Shown here one piece after another: positions 27,118 through 36,226 of a stretch of DNA of 64,000 nucleotides. The stretch is from Ideonella_A sp963843805 (GTDB taxonomy: Bacteria; Pseudomonadota; Gammaproteobacteria; Burkholderiales; Burkholderiaceae_C), in assembly GCA_963843805.1 (NCBI GenBank), contig CAWJLY010000009.1:744001-808000 (forward strand). The letters are read 5' to 3'. The translations under genes and the position numbers were made by a program. Each line of letters starts with the position of its first letter. Within the stretch, counting starts at the first letter, position 1. Below the pieces are notes generated by a model. It had not been told where the DNA came from. It did not search any database and was given only the letters and a program-made list of their open reading frames with translations.

Positions 27118-27467
27118 GCCGGTGGCGCTTGATCGAGAAAAGCCTGCACGCCGTCGAGCCGCGAAATCTTTTCGCGCGCGCTGAGCTGGCCATCGTTGAG
27201 GATATCGCCGGCCCATTGCCGTGTCGGGTCGGCATCGAAATCAGCTCCGTGGCGCAGCATCAACCCGCAGTAGACCCTGATATGCGCCTCGGTGACCAGG
27301 CCGTAGAGTTCGGCATGCCGCGTTCCCGTCTCGATCAGATCACGCAGCGCCGGATCGTCGAGCGGTCGGGTCTGCGCCGGAAAATCGCGGCGCAACCGCT
27401 GCATCAGTTGGGCCACAAAGCGCCGCTTCTGGTCTTCGCCGAGCTGCTCGATCTGTTGATGCGACAT
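27114..27467 (-). CDS. hypothetical protein, first gene of the caspase-like operon
   Basis: 117 aa starting MSHQQIEQLGEDQKRRFVAQ, a mostly helical protein (RRFVAQLMQRLRRDFP, HIRVYCGLMLRHGADFD) with a C-terminal helix ending DGVQAFLDQAPPA. GGAG lies about 12 bases upstream; an in-frame TTG slightly upstream is a second candidate. The open frame continues to 27608 but that part is proline/alanine-rich and unlike a protein start. The helical pattern and the 4-bp overlap with the caspase-like gene suggest an adaptor or death-fold-like partner, which is speculation. Confidence 0.6.
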   Translation of the reverse strand: MSHQQIEQLGEDQKRRFVAQLMQRLRRDFPAQTRPLDDPALRDLIETGTRHAELYGLVTEAHIRVYCGLMLRHGADFDADPTRQWAGDILNDGQLSAREKISRLDGVQAFLDQAPPA

Positions 27468-27650
27468 CGTCAGCAAGTTTTCTCCTCGGCAGGCTGCCGA
27501 CCCAGCCTGTTGCACGAGCGCCGATCTTGGCATCTGGCGCCCGGCTGTCAAGCCGAAAAATGCCGGCGGCTCGTCAATCGACCCGGGAAGCGGGAATTCT
27601 CCCGCCAAAAAGGTCGACGGTCGCCAGCACGCGTTTTGCAGCGTTCGCGC

Positions 27651-28949
27651 TCATTCGACGAACAACAGGGCCGGATGTTCGAGTGTCTGCCGGATTTGCT
27701 GGATGAATGCGGCGGCCTTGGCACCGTCGACGACGCGGTGATCGAACGACGACGACAGATTCATCATCTGCCGGATCGTGATGGCGCCATCGCGGACGAC
27801 CGGCCGCTGCACCATCTTGTTGACGCCGATGATGGCGACTTCCGGTGAATTGATGACCGGTGTCGAGACGATGCCGCCCAGTTTGCCGAGACTGGTCAAC
27901 GTGATGGTCGAGCCGCTCAGTTCGTCGCGAACCGCCTTGCCGCTGCGTGCGGCTTCGGCAAGCCGGGCGATTTCCGCGCCATGGCTCCACAGGTCGCCGT
28001 TCTGTGCGTCGCGCAGCACCGGCACCATCAAGCCGGCTTCGGTCTGCGCCGCCACGCCCATGTGCACCGATTCATGCTGGGTCAATATGCCGGCTTCGTC
28101 ATCGAACCACGCATTGACCATTGGAAATTCGGGTATTGCCAGCACGATGGCACGGATCAGCAGCGGCAACAGTGTCAGCCGTCCGCGCGTGTCGCCGTGC
28201 CGCTGGTTGAGTTGGCTGCGCAGGGCTTCGAGTTCGGTGACGTCGATTTCCTCGACGTAGGCGTAATGCGGGATGCGCCGCTTCGAATCCTGCATCTTTT
28301 GCGCGATTCGCCGTCGCAGGCCGATGATCTTGATCTGCCGGGTCGCGCCCGGTCTTGCCGACGCGGAAGGACTTGCGGCGTCGATCGTACGTTGCGGCAC
28401 TTTGCTTCGTGGCCCGCCGCGATCGACGAAGGCATCCAGATCGGCCTGCATCACGCGGCCGCCGGTACCGCTGGCTTGCACGTCGACCAGTTCGATTCCG
28501 AGTTCCCAGGCGCGCGCGCGAACCGCGGGCGATGCGACCACCCGCCCGCTGGATGCTGCTGCCGCGGTTTGCCCGACAGCCGCTGTCTTCGGCGGCGCTG
28601 CCGCCAGCTTGTCGGTGGTGGGCGAGCCCGGCGTTGCCGGCGGGGGTGCGTGGGCCGGCGACCGGTCGACGCTGGGTGCCGGTGCAGCCGCGTTCGCACC
28701 GGCGCCGGCTGCGGTGTCGATACCGATCAGCTGGGCGCCGACCGCCAACACGTCGCCGACTTCGCCGCCGAGCGAGGCCACCGTGCCGGCCACGGGCGAC
28801 GGGATTTCGACCGTCGCCTTGTCGGTCATCACGTCAGCCAGCACCTGATCTTCGGCCACGCTGTCGCCGACCTTGACATGCCAGGCGACCAGCTCGACCT
28901 CGGCAATTCCTTCACCCAGGTCAGGCATCTTGATGACATGTGTGCTCAT
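27651..28949 (-). CDS. bkdB: branched-chain 2-oxoacid dehydrogenase E2 (dihydrolipoyl acyltransferase)
   Basis: Core acyltransferase of the BCKDH complex, 432 aa, moving the acyl group from lipoate to CoA. One N-terminal lipoyl domain (about 1-80) with the lipoylated Lys in DVMTDKATVEIPSP; an Ala/Pro linker; the E1/E3-binding domain (VVASPAVRARAWELGIEL); then the catalytic domain ending in the active-site motif SSFDHRVVDGAKAA. It is the third gene of the minus-strand operon E1alpha-E1beta-E2, 19 bp after E1beta. No lipoamide dehydrogenase (E3) follows, so the complex must use an E3 encoded elsewhere. Confidence 0.92.
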   Translation of the reverse strand: MSTHVIKMPDLGEGIAEVELVAWHVKVGDSVAEDQVLADVMTDKATVEIPSPVAGTVASLGGEVGDVLAVGAQLIGIDTAAGAGANAAAPAPSVDRSPAHAPPPATPGSPTTDKLAAAPPKTAAVGQTAAAASSGRVVASPAVRARAWELGIELVDVQASGTGGRVMQADLDAFVDRGGPRSKVPQRTIDAASPSASARPGATRQIKIIGLRRRIAQKMQDSKRRIPHYAYVEEIDVTELEALRSQLNQRHGDTRGRLTLLPLLIRAIVLAIPEFPMVNAWFDDEAGILTQHESVHMGVAAQTEAGLMVPVLRDAQNGDLWSHGAEIARLAEAARSGKAVRDELSGSTITLTSLGKLGGIVSTPVINSPEVAIIGVNKMVQRPVVRDGAITIRQMMNLSSSFDHRVVDGAKAAAFIQQIRQTLEHPALLFVE

Positions 28950-28968
28950 CGCGTTTGCATCGACTTCT

Positions 28969-29982
28969 TCAGGCTTCCATGACGCGTTTCATTGCCGCGG
29001 CGACCCGGTCGGGGCCGGGGAAATAGGCCCATTCGAGCGCATGTGGATACGGCGTATCCCAACCGGTGACACGTTCGATCGGCGCTTCGAGTTGATAGAA
29101 GCAATGTTCCTGGACCAGCGAGACGAGTTCGGCGCCGAAGCCGCTGGTGCGCGTCGCCTCGTGGACGACGACGCAGCGACCGGTCTTTTTCACCGAGTCG
29201 ATGATCGCCGGCAGATCGAGTGGCCACAGGCTGCGCAGGTCGATGATCTCGGCGTCGATTGCGCTCTCGCTAGCCGCTGCTTCACTGACGAAGACCATCG
29301 TGCCATAGGTCAATACCGTGAGATCGGAGCCCGCCCTGAAAACCGAAGCAGTCTCGAGCGGGACTGTGTAGTGTCCCTCGGGAACCTCGCCCAAGGCATG
29401 GGCCGACCACGGCACCACCGGCTTGTCGTGATGGCCGTCGAACGGCCCGTTGTACAGCCGCTTCGGTTCGAGGAAGATCACCGGGTCGTCGTTTTCGATC
29501 GATGCGATCAGCAGCCCCTTGGCATCGTAGGGGTTGCTCGGCATCACCGTGCGCAGGCCGCAGACGTGGGTGAACAAGGCCTCGGGGCTCTGGCTGTGCG
29601 TCTGTCCGCCATAGATGCCGCCGCCGCACGGCATGCGGACCGTGATCGGCGCGGTGAAATCGCCGCTCGATCGGTAGCGCAGCCGGGCTGCCTCGGACAC
29701 GATCTGGTCGGATGCCGGATAAAAATAGTCGGCGAACTGCACTTCGACGACCGGCCGCAGACCATAGGCGGCCATGCCGATCGCCGAACCGACGATGCCG
29801 CCTTCGGAGATCGGCGCATCGAACACCCGCGATCGACCGTACTTCTTCTGCAAGCCTTCGGTGCAGCGGAAGACGCCGCCGAAATAGCCGACATCCTGAC
29901 CATAAACAACCACGTTGGCGTCGCGCTCGAGCATCACGTCCATCGCCGATCGCAACGCCTGGATCATTGTCATGCGCGGCAT
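28969..29982 (-). CDS. bkdA2: branched-chain 2-oxoacid dehydrogenase E1 beta subunit
   Basis: 337 aa thiamine-diphosphate enzyme subunit. It starts at ATG 29982 (MPRMTMIQALRSAMDVMLER), one base after the E1alpha stop. Motifs: VVVYGQDVGYFGGVFRCTEG, SEGGIVGSAIGMAAYG (with the cofactor-contacting Glu), then the C-terminal transketolase domain EIIDLRSLWPLDLPAIIDSV. Forms a heterotetramer with E1alpha that decarboxylates the 2-oxoacids of Val, Leu and Ile. Confidence 0.93.
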   Translation of the reverse strand: MPRMTMIQALRSAMDVMLERDANVVVYGQDVGYFGGVFRCTEGLQKKYGRSRVFDAPISEGGIVGSAIGMAAYGLRPVVEVQFADYFYPASDQIVSEAARLRYRSSGDFTAPITVRMPCGGGIYGGQTHSQSPEALFTHVCGLRTVMPSNPYDAKGLLIASIENDDPVIFLEPKRLYNGPFDGHHDKPVVPWSAHALGEVPEGHYTVPLETASVFRAGSDLTVLTYGTMVFVSEAAASESAIDAEIIDLRSLWPLDLPAIIDSVKKTGRCVVVHEATRTSGFGAELVSLVQEHCFYQLEAPIERVTGWDTPYPHALEWAYFPGPDRVAAAMKRVMEA

Positions 29983-29983
29983 C

Positions 29984-31223
29984 TCAGGCCCCCGCGCCCG
30001 CTTGGCGCAACTGGTCTTGCAGATGCGGCGGCATCTCCTTGTAGACATCCTCGAACATCGTCTGCAACGGCGGAATGTGGCCGTCGCCCAGCGATCCCGA
30101 TTGCAGTGCCAGCTTCAGCGCCGTCGCCACCTGGGTATCCAGCGTCTTCGCGGGTCGCTTCGTGTTCGTCGTCCGACCAGTCGCCATGCGCGATCAGGTG
30201 GCGCTTGAGGCGTTCGATCGGGTCGCCGAGCGGGAAGTGGCTGGAGTCGTCACCAGGCCGGTAACGCGAGGGTTCATCGGATGTCGAATGGGCGCCGGCC
30301 CGGTAAGTGACCCACTCGATCAAGGTCGGACCGAGGTTGCGCCGCGCCCGCTCGGCGGCCCATTGCGACGCCGAATGGACGGCGAGAAAATCGTTGCCGT
30401 CGACCCGCAGCGACGCGATCCCGGCGCCCACGCCACGTGCGGCGAAGGTGGTCGACTCGCCGCCTGCAATGGCCTGAAAGGTCGAGATCGCCCACTGGTT
30501 GTTGACCACGTTCAGGATCACGGGTGCGCGATAGACATGGGCAAAGGTCAGTGCGGTGTGGAAATCGGATTCGGCGGTCGACCCGTCGCCGATCCACGCC
30601 GAGGCAATGCGGCTGTCGCCCTTGATCGCCGATGCCATCGCCCAGCCGACGGCCTGGATATATTGCGTCGCCAGGTTGCCGGAGATGGTAAAAAAACCCG
30701 CCCGCTTGTATGAATACATCACCGGCAGTTGTCGGCCTTTCAACGGATCGCGCTGATTGCTCAGCAACTGGCACATCAGCTCGACCATGTCGACATCGTC
30801 GCGCACCAGCAGCAGACCTTGCTGCCGGTAAGTCGGGAAACACATGTCGCCTGGAGCGAGCGCAAGGGCGTGGGCAACCGCCACCGCTTCTTCGCCGAGG
30901 CATTGCATGTAGAACGAGATCTTCTTCTGCCGCTGCGCGATCAGCATGCGGGCATCGAACGCACGCGTCTTCATCATCGCCCGCAGCCCGAGCTTCAGTT
31001 GATCGCCCGAGATCGACGGCGCCCACGGACCGACCGCAGCACCGTCGTCATCGAGCACCCGGATCAGCGTGTGCGCCAGATCGCTGGTATCGACCGGTCT
31101 GGTATCGACTGCGGGGCGCCGCACCGCGCCGGCCGGCGCCACATGCAGGTATGAAAAATCGGTGGCCTGCCCGGGGCGGCCGGTCGGCTCGGGAACATGG
31201 AGGCGCAGCGGTCCGTCGCTCAT
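29984..31223 (-). CDS. bkdA1: branched-chain 2-oxoacid dehydrogenase E1 alpha subunit (one frameshift)
   Basis: About 412 aa. The thiamine-diphosphate motif is clear (SAWIGDGSTAESDFHTAL, VVNNQWAIST) and the regulatory-loop region RAGAHSTSDEPSRYRP contains the serines phosphorylated in eukaryotic homologues. One +1 frameshift near 30155 separates WSDDEHEA from AKTLDTQVATALKLALQSGS and the true C-terminus (DQLRQAGAGA); removing one A between gcg and ccc repairs it. Begins MSDGPLRLHVPEPTGRPGQA, as usual for bacterial BkdA1. First gene of the operon. Confidence 0.9.
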
Positions 31224-31274
31224 GCGTTGCAGTTTGCCCGGATATCGAGTGCCGCGCCAGTGGCGTCTTTGTGT

Positions 31275-31799
31275 TTAGTTGCTCTGGATCTTCGACCCCT
31301 TCAACACCAGCTCCTTCGACGATTTGACGGTGACCTGCCCGCTGCCGAGCAGCACGATGTCTTTGCCGCTGATCAGGATCGTCCCGTCCTTTTTCAGCAC
31401 CAGGCTGGCCTGGCCGACGGTGAGCGAGATTTCGTCGCCAGCGCGCAGATGCAGCTTCTTGCCCACAGTCAGCGTCGAGTCCATCGAGACGGTGTCTTGC
31501 CGGTTGCGCCCGACGGCGATGGTCTGGTTGGCGCCGATCGTCACCGACTGGCTCGATGCCACACTCAGATCTTGGCTTGAACCGACGGTCAAGGAGTCGC
31601 TGGCCGAGACTTGCGCCTGGCGGCTTTGTGCCGATGTCGCCTGGCCGGCGCCGACGGTGATGCTTTGGCTGCCGCCGACGGTCATCGATTGCCTGCTGCC
31701 AATGCTGACCGTCTGATTGGAGCCGACACTCAGGATATCCGAACCGCCGACCTGGATCGCCCGGTTGCCCGTCACGTTGTCATTTCCGTCGGTTGCCAT
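31275..31799 (-). CDS. VgrG C-terminal-like (DUF2345/gp5-type) beta-helix protein
   Basis: 174 aa protein made of about twelve short repeats of the type TVGxxQS/SIGxxQT (for example LSVGSNQTVSIGSRQSMTVG), followed by a segment typical of VgrG needle tails: LHLRAGDEISLTVGQASLVL, KKDGTILISGKDIVL, ELVLKGSKI. This predicts a trimeric beta-helix as in phage gp5 or T6SS VgrG, without the gp27/base domains. Good ribosome-binding site (AGGAG) before ATG 31799. It could be a spike extension, an effector-carrying tail, or a degenerate remnant of vgrG; no other T6SS structural genes are in the window. Confidence 0.75.
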   Translation of the reverse strand: MATDGNDNVTGNRAIQVGGSDILSVGSNQTVSIGSRQSMTVGGSQSITVGAGQATSAQSRQAQVSASDSLTVGSSQDLSVASSQSVTIGANQTIAVGRNRQDTVSMDSTLTVGKKLHLRAGDEISLTVGQASLVLKKDGTILISGKDIVLLGSGQVTVKSSKELVLKGSKIQSN

Positions 31800-31829
31800 G
31801 TCGACTCTCCTGACCAGTGGGACCGGCAT
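31800..31829. promoter_or_regulatory. ribosome-binding site of the VgrG-like gene
   Basis: On the minus strand the sequence upstream of ATG 31799 reads CAGGAGAGTCGAC, giving AGGAG about 7 bases from the start. It decides the start against the upstream in-frame ATG, whose frame runs through the inverted-repeat element. Confidence 0.7.
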
Positions 31830-31834
31830 CTTAG

Positions 31835-31993
31835 TACCCCATTTCACAAATACGCTCACATGAAATCGCGCATTCCGGGCCATGGCGGCGTTGCAAATCC
31901 TCGCGATACCTGCAGGTATCGCTGCGGTTTGCGCCTTGCCCTGACCCGCAATGCATCGATTTCATCACGTGCACGTATTTGTGAAATGGGGTA
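31835..31993. mobile_element. palindromic MITE-like element with CTTAG target duplication
   Basis: A 159-bp near-perfect inverted repeat. The left arm begins TACCCCATTTCACAAATACG (31835 on) and the right arm ends with its reverse complement (to 31993). The inner arms continue to pair (ATGAAATCG/CGATTTCAT, GGCG/CGCC stretches) up to a perfect centre GCGATACC-TGCA-GGTATCGC at about 31903-31922. Direct copies of CTTAG flank it (31830-31834 and 31994-31998), as expected for a target-site duplication. It codes for nothing obvious. The structure fits a miniature inverted-repeat transposable element; the parent transposase is not in the window. Confidence 0.8.
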
Positions 31994-32130
31994 CTTAGTA
32001 TGCACGTCCCCCGGCAGCAAACAACTCGAAAACTTCGCGCATTTTCCAGAGTTGATAGGGTAAGCTGGTCGGCAGCCAAGCCGGTCGGACATGTTGTGCC
32101 CGGCGGCGCTCGACAGACGGAGGCTTTTCA

Positions 32131-34330
32131 ATGACCTTGCGCCGGATCGTCCTCACCACCTCCGTTTGTACGCTGCTCGGTGCTTGCTCGGCGTTTGCGC
32201 CGATCCGCCCGCTGCCACTGGGCCAGTTGCTGCAAGCCCAGGCGACGGCCGGGCCACTGCAGTTCGCGCAGGCCCAGGTGATCAGCGACAACGACGCGGC
32301 ATTCGCAGCCAAGCTGCAGGTCGTCGAACATGCAAAAAACAGCCTCGACCTGGCGTACTACATCTTCTGCCGACGATTTTTCATCGTCGCGCCTGAACCA
32401 GGCGCTGATCGACGCTGCCGCGCGCGGCGTCAAGGTGCGGCTGCTGGTCGACTATTTCTCAGCCTACAAGGATCTCGACCGGTTCAGCTGGCTGGAGCAA
32501 CAAGGGCAGGGCCGGATCGCAGTGCGGCTGTACAACCGACCGACGGTCGAGATCCTGAAAGATGCGGCATTCCTGACGCTGAGTTGTGCCGATGCGGGCA
32601 CGGCAAGCAAGCCCTGCGATCAGCAGAAGATCGCCAAGGTCGATGCGCACTTCGACGCGGCGGTCCGCCACGCCTGCGAATAACCGCAGCTACGCAGGGT
32701 CGGGCATCTTTCTGTCGGGCCTGTACGGCAAGAATCCTCACTTGATGGCGTATGCGGTTGCGCGCGGGCAAGGCATCGATGCCCAGGCGTTGGCCGCCGG
32801 TGCGCAATCGACCGATCCGGCACGAACGGAGCAGTTGAAAGAGCTGGGCAAGCTTTATTTTCGGGCCCGTTATTTCGGTGGCATCGAGGCGCTGGCCGCG
32901 CGCTTCAAGCTGGCCGTGGTGAAGCTGGCATTTGCCGAGCAGGTCAATCCGGTGTTCAACGCAATGAACAGCTATCTGCCGGTGACGCGCCAGAAATCGC
33001 CGCAGGGGCAGAAGGACTGGGACTATCTGACCGAGTTTCTGCACCACAAGTTTCTGCTCGCCGATCGCAGCATCGCTGGTGCTCGGCGGGCGAAATGTCG
33101 AGGACTCGTATCACATGAATCCGAGCCCGATGGCGGCCAAATATACCTTCATGGATACCGACGTCAGGCTGACACTGGCCGGCCCTGATGCAGCGTTGGC
33201 GTCGAGCTTCGATCGCCTGTGGGGCCTGCGCAGCCAGGTCGCGTCGATCGATGAGGTGCGGCAGCACGCGCCGAATGATCTGCTGGAGAATTTTGCTGCG
33301 CTTGCGGCCGCTCAGGATGCCTGTCAAATGGGCAGCGATCCGGTTTGCCTGGATCGTGAACTGAACCGCAGTCTGGTTGCCCTGCCGGGCCGCCTGGCCG
33401 TGGTGGCAGCCGAGCATCGGAAAAACCTGCAGCGCTACATCGCAGACTACCGGCCGGTTGCCGAGCCGTCGGCCATTGGCAATCGACGCCGGCGCGACGA
33501 TTCATTACCTGGAAAACCTGCCGATCGCTGCCGGCGGCCGCGTCTACGGGGCCCGGCACGATCGGGAGGCTGCTTCAAGCAAGAATATCCAGGCGACCTG
33601 GCGCTCGGCGCTGCAATCAGTCTGCGAAACGAACGCGCCGGCAGCTCGCGATATCGTTTTTCACAATGCCTATCTGTTCATGCCGGCCAGCCTGCTGCGT
33701 GACGTCTCGGCCATGCTCGATGGGTCGCGGCCATGTCCAGGCGTGACCTTGTCGTTGGTCACCAACTCGTTGGCAACGACCGATCTGAACATCGTCAACC
33801 TGCTGGCCACCTGGCAGTTGAAAGCGCTGGCCGATCACCTGGCCGAAACCGGCTCGACCAGCCAGTCGGCCAGGCTGCGCTATTTCGAATACCAGCCGCT
33901 GGCTGGCGTGCAGTTGTCGCTGCACTCGAAGGTGATGGTCTTCGACCGCGACATCTTCATCGGCTCGGCCAATGCCGACGTGCGAAGCCTGATGCTCGAC
34001 AGCAACAACGGCGTCCTCATCAGCAATGCGCCGGTCTTCTCGGCTTCCTATCACCAATACCTGAAAACCCTGCTGGCCACGCCGTCGCGTGTGGCCGAGC
34101 GAACGGCAGGCATTGGCCGCGACAAGGATGCCTTGTCGACAGAGATGAACCTGCAGATCGACAAGCTGATCGAACGTTACGCCGGTGAACGCTTGACGAC
34201 GCAGCAGCAGCTCGACATCAAGCTGCAAGTGCAGTCCACATCGGCGCGCGTCTACGAGTTGTCGCGGCAGATCATGCGCGGCGATACGCGCGCAGCCGAT
34301 CAATTCAACGAATTGTTCAAGGCAATCTGA
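32131..34330 (+). CDS. phospholipase D family lipoprotein (four frameshifts)
   Basis: Cardiolipin-synthase/PLD-like enzyme, about 731 aa after repair. It starts with a lipoprotein signal (TTSVCTLLGACSAF, lipobox LLGAC). Two HxKxxxxD catalytic motifs are present: HHKFLLAD in the middle and HSKVMVFD near the C-terminus, the latter followed by IFIGSANADVRS. Upstream, SLDLAYYIF and SRLNQALIDAAARGVKVRLL are typical of the family. Frame shifts of +1 occur near 32368, 32678, 33074 and 33472, each joining smoothly after one base is removed. Likely acts on phospholipids at the periplasmic face of a membrane. Confidence 0.82.
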
Positions 34331-34336
34331 GCGCAA

Positions 34337-34352
34337 GGCCTTCGCAGAAGGC
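34337..34352. terminator. possible bidirectional terminator hairpin
   Basis: Stem GCCTTC (34338-34343), loop GCA, stem GAAGGC (34347-34352), located between the convergent ends of the PLD gene and garR. The T-run on either side is poor, so termination activity is uncertain. Confidence 0.3.
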
Positions 34353-34381
34353 ACTTGCTGTCGCTGGTCGTCAACTGATGA

Positions 34382-35286
34382 TCAGCCGCCGATCTCGTGT
34401 TTGGCCATCAGTTCGACCGCGCGCACCAGCGCCGAGTGGTCGAGATCGCCCATGCCGTTGGCTGCACAAACCTGCATCAACTGCGCGGCGCCGGCTGTCT
34501 GCGGCAGCGCCAGACCGAGTTCGCGGGCGCCCTGCAGCGCCAGGTTCAGATCCTTCTGATGCAGCCCGATCCGGAAGCCCGGGTTGAAGGTGCGCTTGAT
34601 CATCCGCTCGCCGTGCACTTCGAGGATGCGGCTCGACGCAAACCCGCCCATCAGCGCCTGCCGCACCTTTGCCGGGTCGGCGCCAGCCTTGCTGGCGAAA
34701 ACCAGTGCCTCGCTGACAGCGGCAATATTCAGTGCGACGATGATCTGGTTGGCCACCTTGGTGATCTGCCCGGCGCCGACATCGCCGACATGCGTGATGT
34801 TCTTGCCCATCAGCGCGAGCAGCGGCTGCACGCGTGCGAATGCCGCTTCGCTGGCGCCGACCATGATCGTCAGGCTGGCCTGCCTTGGCGCCCACTTCGC
34901 CGCCACTGACCGGGGCATCGACATAGTCGCAACCGAGCTCGGCAATGCGTTTCGCGAAGGCCTGCGTCTCCATCGGCGAGATGCTGCTCATGTCGACCAC
35001 GAGCTTGCCCTTGGACAAGCCCAGCGGCCACGCCGTCGTCGGCGAACAGCACCTTGGCGACATCCGGCGTGTCGGGCAACATCAGAAAAACGATATCGGC
35101 CGACTCAGCGACCTGCCGCGGGCTGTCACATTCCTTGCCGCCGGCTTCGAGCAGCGCCGCGGGCACCTTGCTGCGGGTCTTGACGAACAGGCTGTGCCCG
35201 GCCGCGAGCAGGTGGCCGGCCATCGGCGCGCCCATGATGCCCAGGCCGATAAAACCCAGTTTGAGCGGAGACGTGTTGGTGGTCAT
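34382..35286 (-). CDS. garR: tartronate semialdehyde reductase (2-hydroxy-3-oxopropionate reductase), two frameshifts
   Basis: NADH-dependent reduction of tartronate semialdehyde to D-glycerate; about 300 aa, normal for GarR/GlxR. N-terminal Rossmann motif LGFIGLGIMGAPMAGHLLAA; substrate-binding DAPVSGGEVGAKA; catalytic Lys region GAGQITKVANQIIVALNIAA; C-terminal FNPGFRIGLHQKDLNLAL. Breaks of +1 near 35018 (before SKGKLVVDMSS) and near 34880 (between GEVGAKA and SLTIMVGAS). It is downstream of garL on the minus strand, 26 bp away, so the product of the aldolase is used directly. Confidence 0.88.
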
Positions 35287-35312
35287 GGCGATATGTTGTC
35301 GTGGTTCGAGGT

Positions 35313-36124
35313 TCAATATTGTGCGGCGATCGGGGCAGCCGACTGATTCGCGGTACTTGTCGCACAGCGCCTGGCTCTGCATGCGCAATACGCCGAGGTC
35401 GCTGCCGACGCCGACGAAGCGAATTCCCATCTCGAGATAGCGGCGCGCGTCGGCCTCGGCCGGCGCCAGGATGCCGGTGGCATTGCCGGCTGCGTTTGCT
35501 GCGGCGAACACGGTCGGCGATGGCCTGCTGCACCTCGGGATGACCGGCGTTGCCCAGATGGCCGTAGGCGGCAGCCAGGTCGGACGGCCCGATGAACAGG
35601 CAGTCGATACCGTCGACGGCTGCGATCTTCGGCGGCCGCAGCGACACCGGCGCGGCTTTCGATCTGCACCAGCACCGCGATGTGGTCGTTGACCTGCTTG
35701 AAGTAGTCGGCGGTCGCGCCGTAACGGTTGCCGCGGTGCGACACCGACACGCCGCGCACGCCTTGCGGCGGATAACGCGTCGCGGCTACCGCGGCTGCCG
35801 CCTGTTCGGCATTCTCGATGAACGGAATCAGGAAATTGCTGCAACCGGCGTCGAGCAGGCGCTTGATGATCACCGTGTCGTTCCACGGCGGGCGGACCAC
35901 CGGTGCGCTCGAACTGTCCTTCAGCGCCATCAACTGCGGGATCAGCGACAGCACATCGTTGGGCGCATGTTCGGCGTCGAGCAGCAGCCAGTCGAAACCG
36001 GCAACACCGAGGACTTCGGTGGTGATCGGGCTGCCAAGCGACAGCCAGCAGCCGATCAGCGCCGATCACCGGCGAGCAGGCGTTGGCGAAAACGGTTTGG
36101 CAGCGCGGAATAGGGCGTGGTCAT
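35313..36124 (-). CDS. garL: HpcH/HpaI family aldolase, 2-dehydro-3-deoxyglucarate aldolase type (several frameshifts)
   Basis: Metal-dependent class II pyruvate aldolase, about 268 aa, cleaving 5-keto-4-deoxyglucarate to pyruvate and tartronate semialdehyde. Recognisable: GFDWLLLDAEHAPND, VRPPWNDTVIIKRLLDAGC with the metal-binding context, GVRGVSVSHRGNRYG, IDCLFIGPSDLAAAYGH. Frame changes: near 36062 (net +2, or one missing base), near 35645, near 35515 and near 35350 (each +1). Its end (IAAQY, stop at 35313) lies 26 bp before garR. The HpaI homologue 4-hydroxy-2-oxo-heptanedioate aldolase is the alternative; the garR partner favours GarL. Confidence 0.82.
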
Positions 36125-36184
36125 GACGGGGTCTTTCGGTGCGTGAGTGGGATGGTCCGGCCTGTTAGCACCGAGACTCGTCAG

Positions 36185-36197
36185 TCATCGTACAACA
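36185..36197. promoter_or_regulatory. putative GntR operator upstream of garL
   Basis: TCATCGTACAACA, read on the minus strand as TGTTGTACGATGA, matches most of the perfect palindrome AGTTGTACGACAACT found in front of the divergent uronate dehydrogenase gene and fits the FadR-subfamily GntR consensus TNGTNNNACNA in its core. It lies between the end of gntR and the garL start, in the right place to control garL-garR. Confidence 0.5.
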
Positions 36198-36226
36198 AGC
36201 GGCTGCAAAGTCAAGACGCAGAAAGG

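Noticed and set aside
27590..27625. Hairpin GCGGGAATTCTCCCGC as the bkd terminator
   Set aside because: On the bkd strand the T-run precedes rather than follows the stem, so it does not look like a rho-independent terminator.
35313..36124. The HpcH/HpaI-family aldolase as HpaI of the homoprotocatechuate pathway
   Set aside because: It is adjacent to garR and shares a likely GntR operator with the uronate genes, 15 kb from hpa; GarL is the better assignment.
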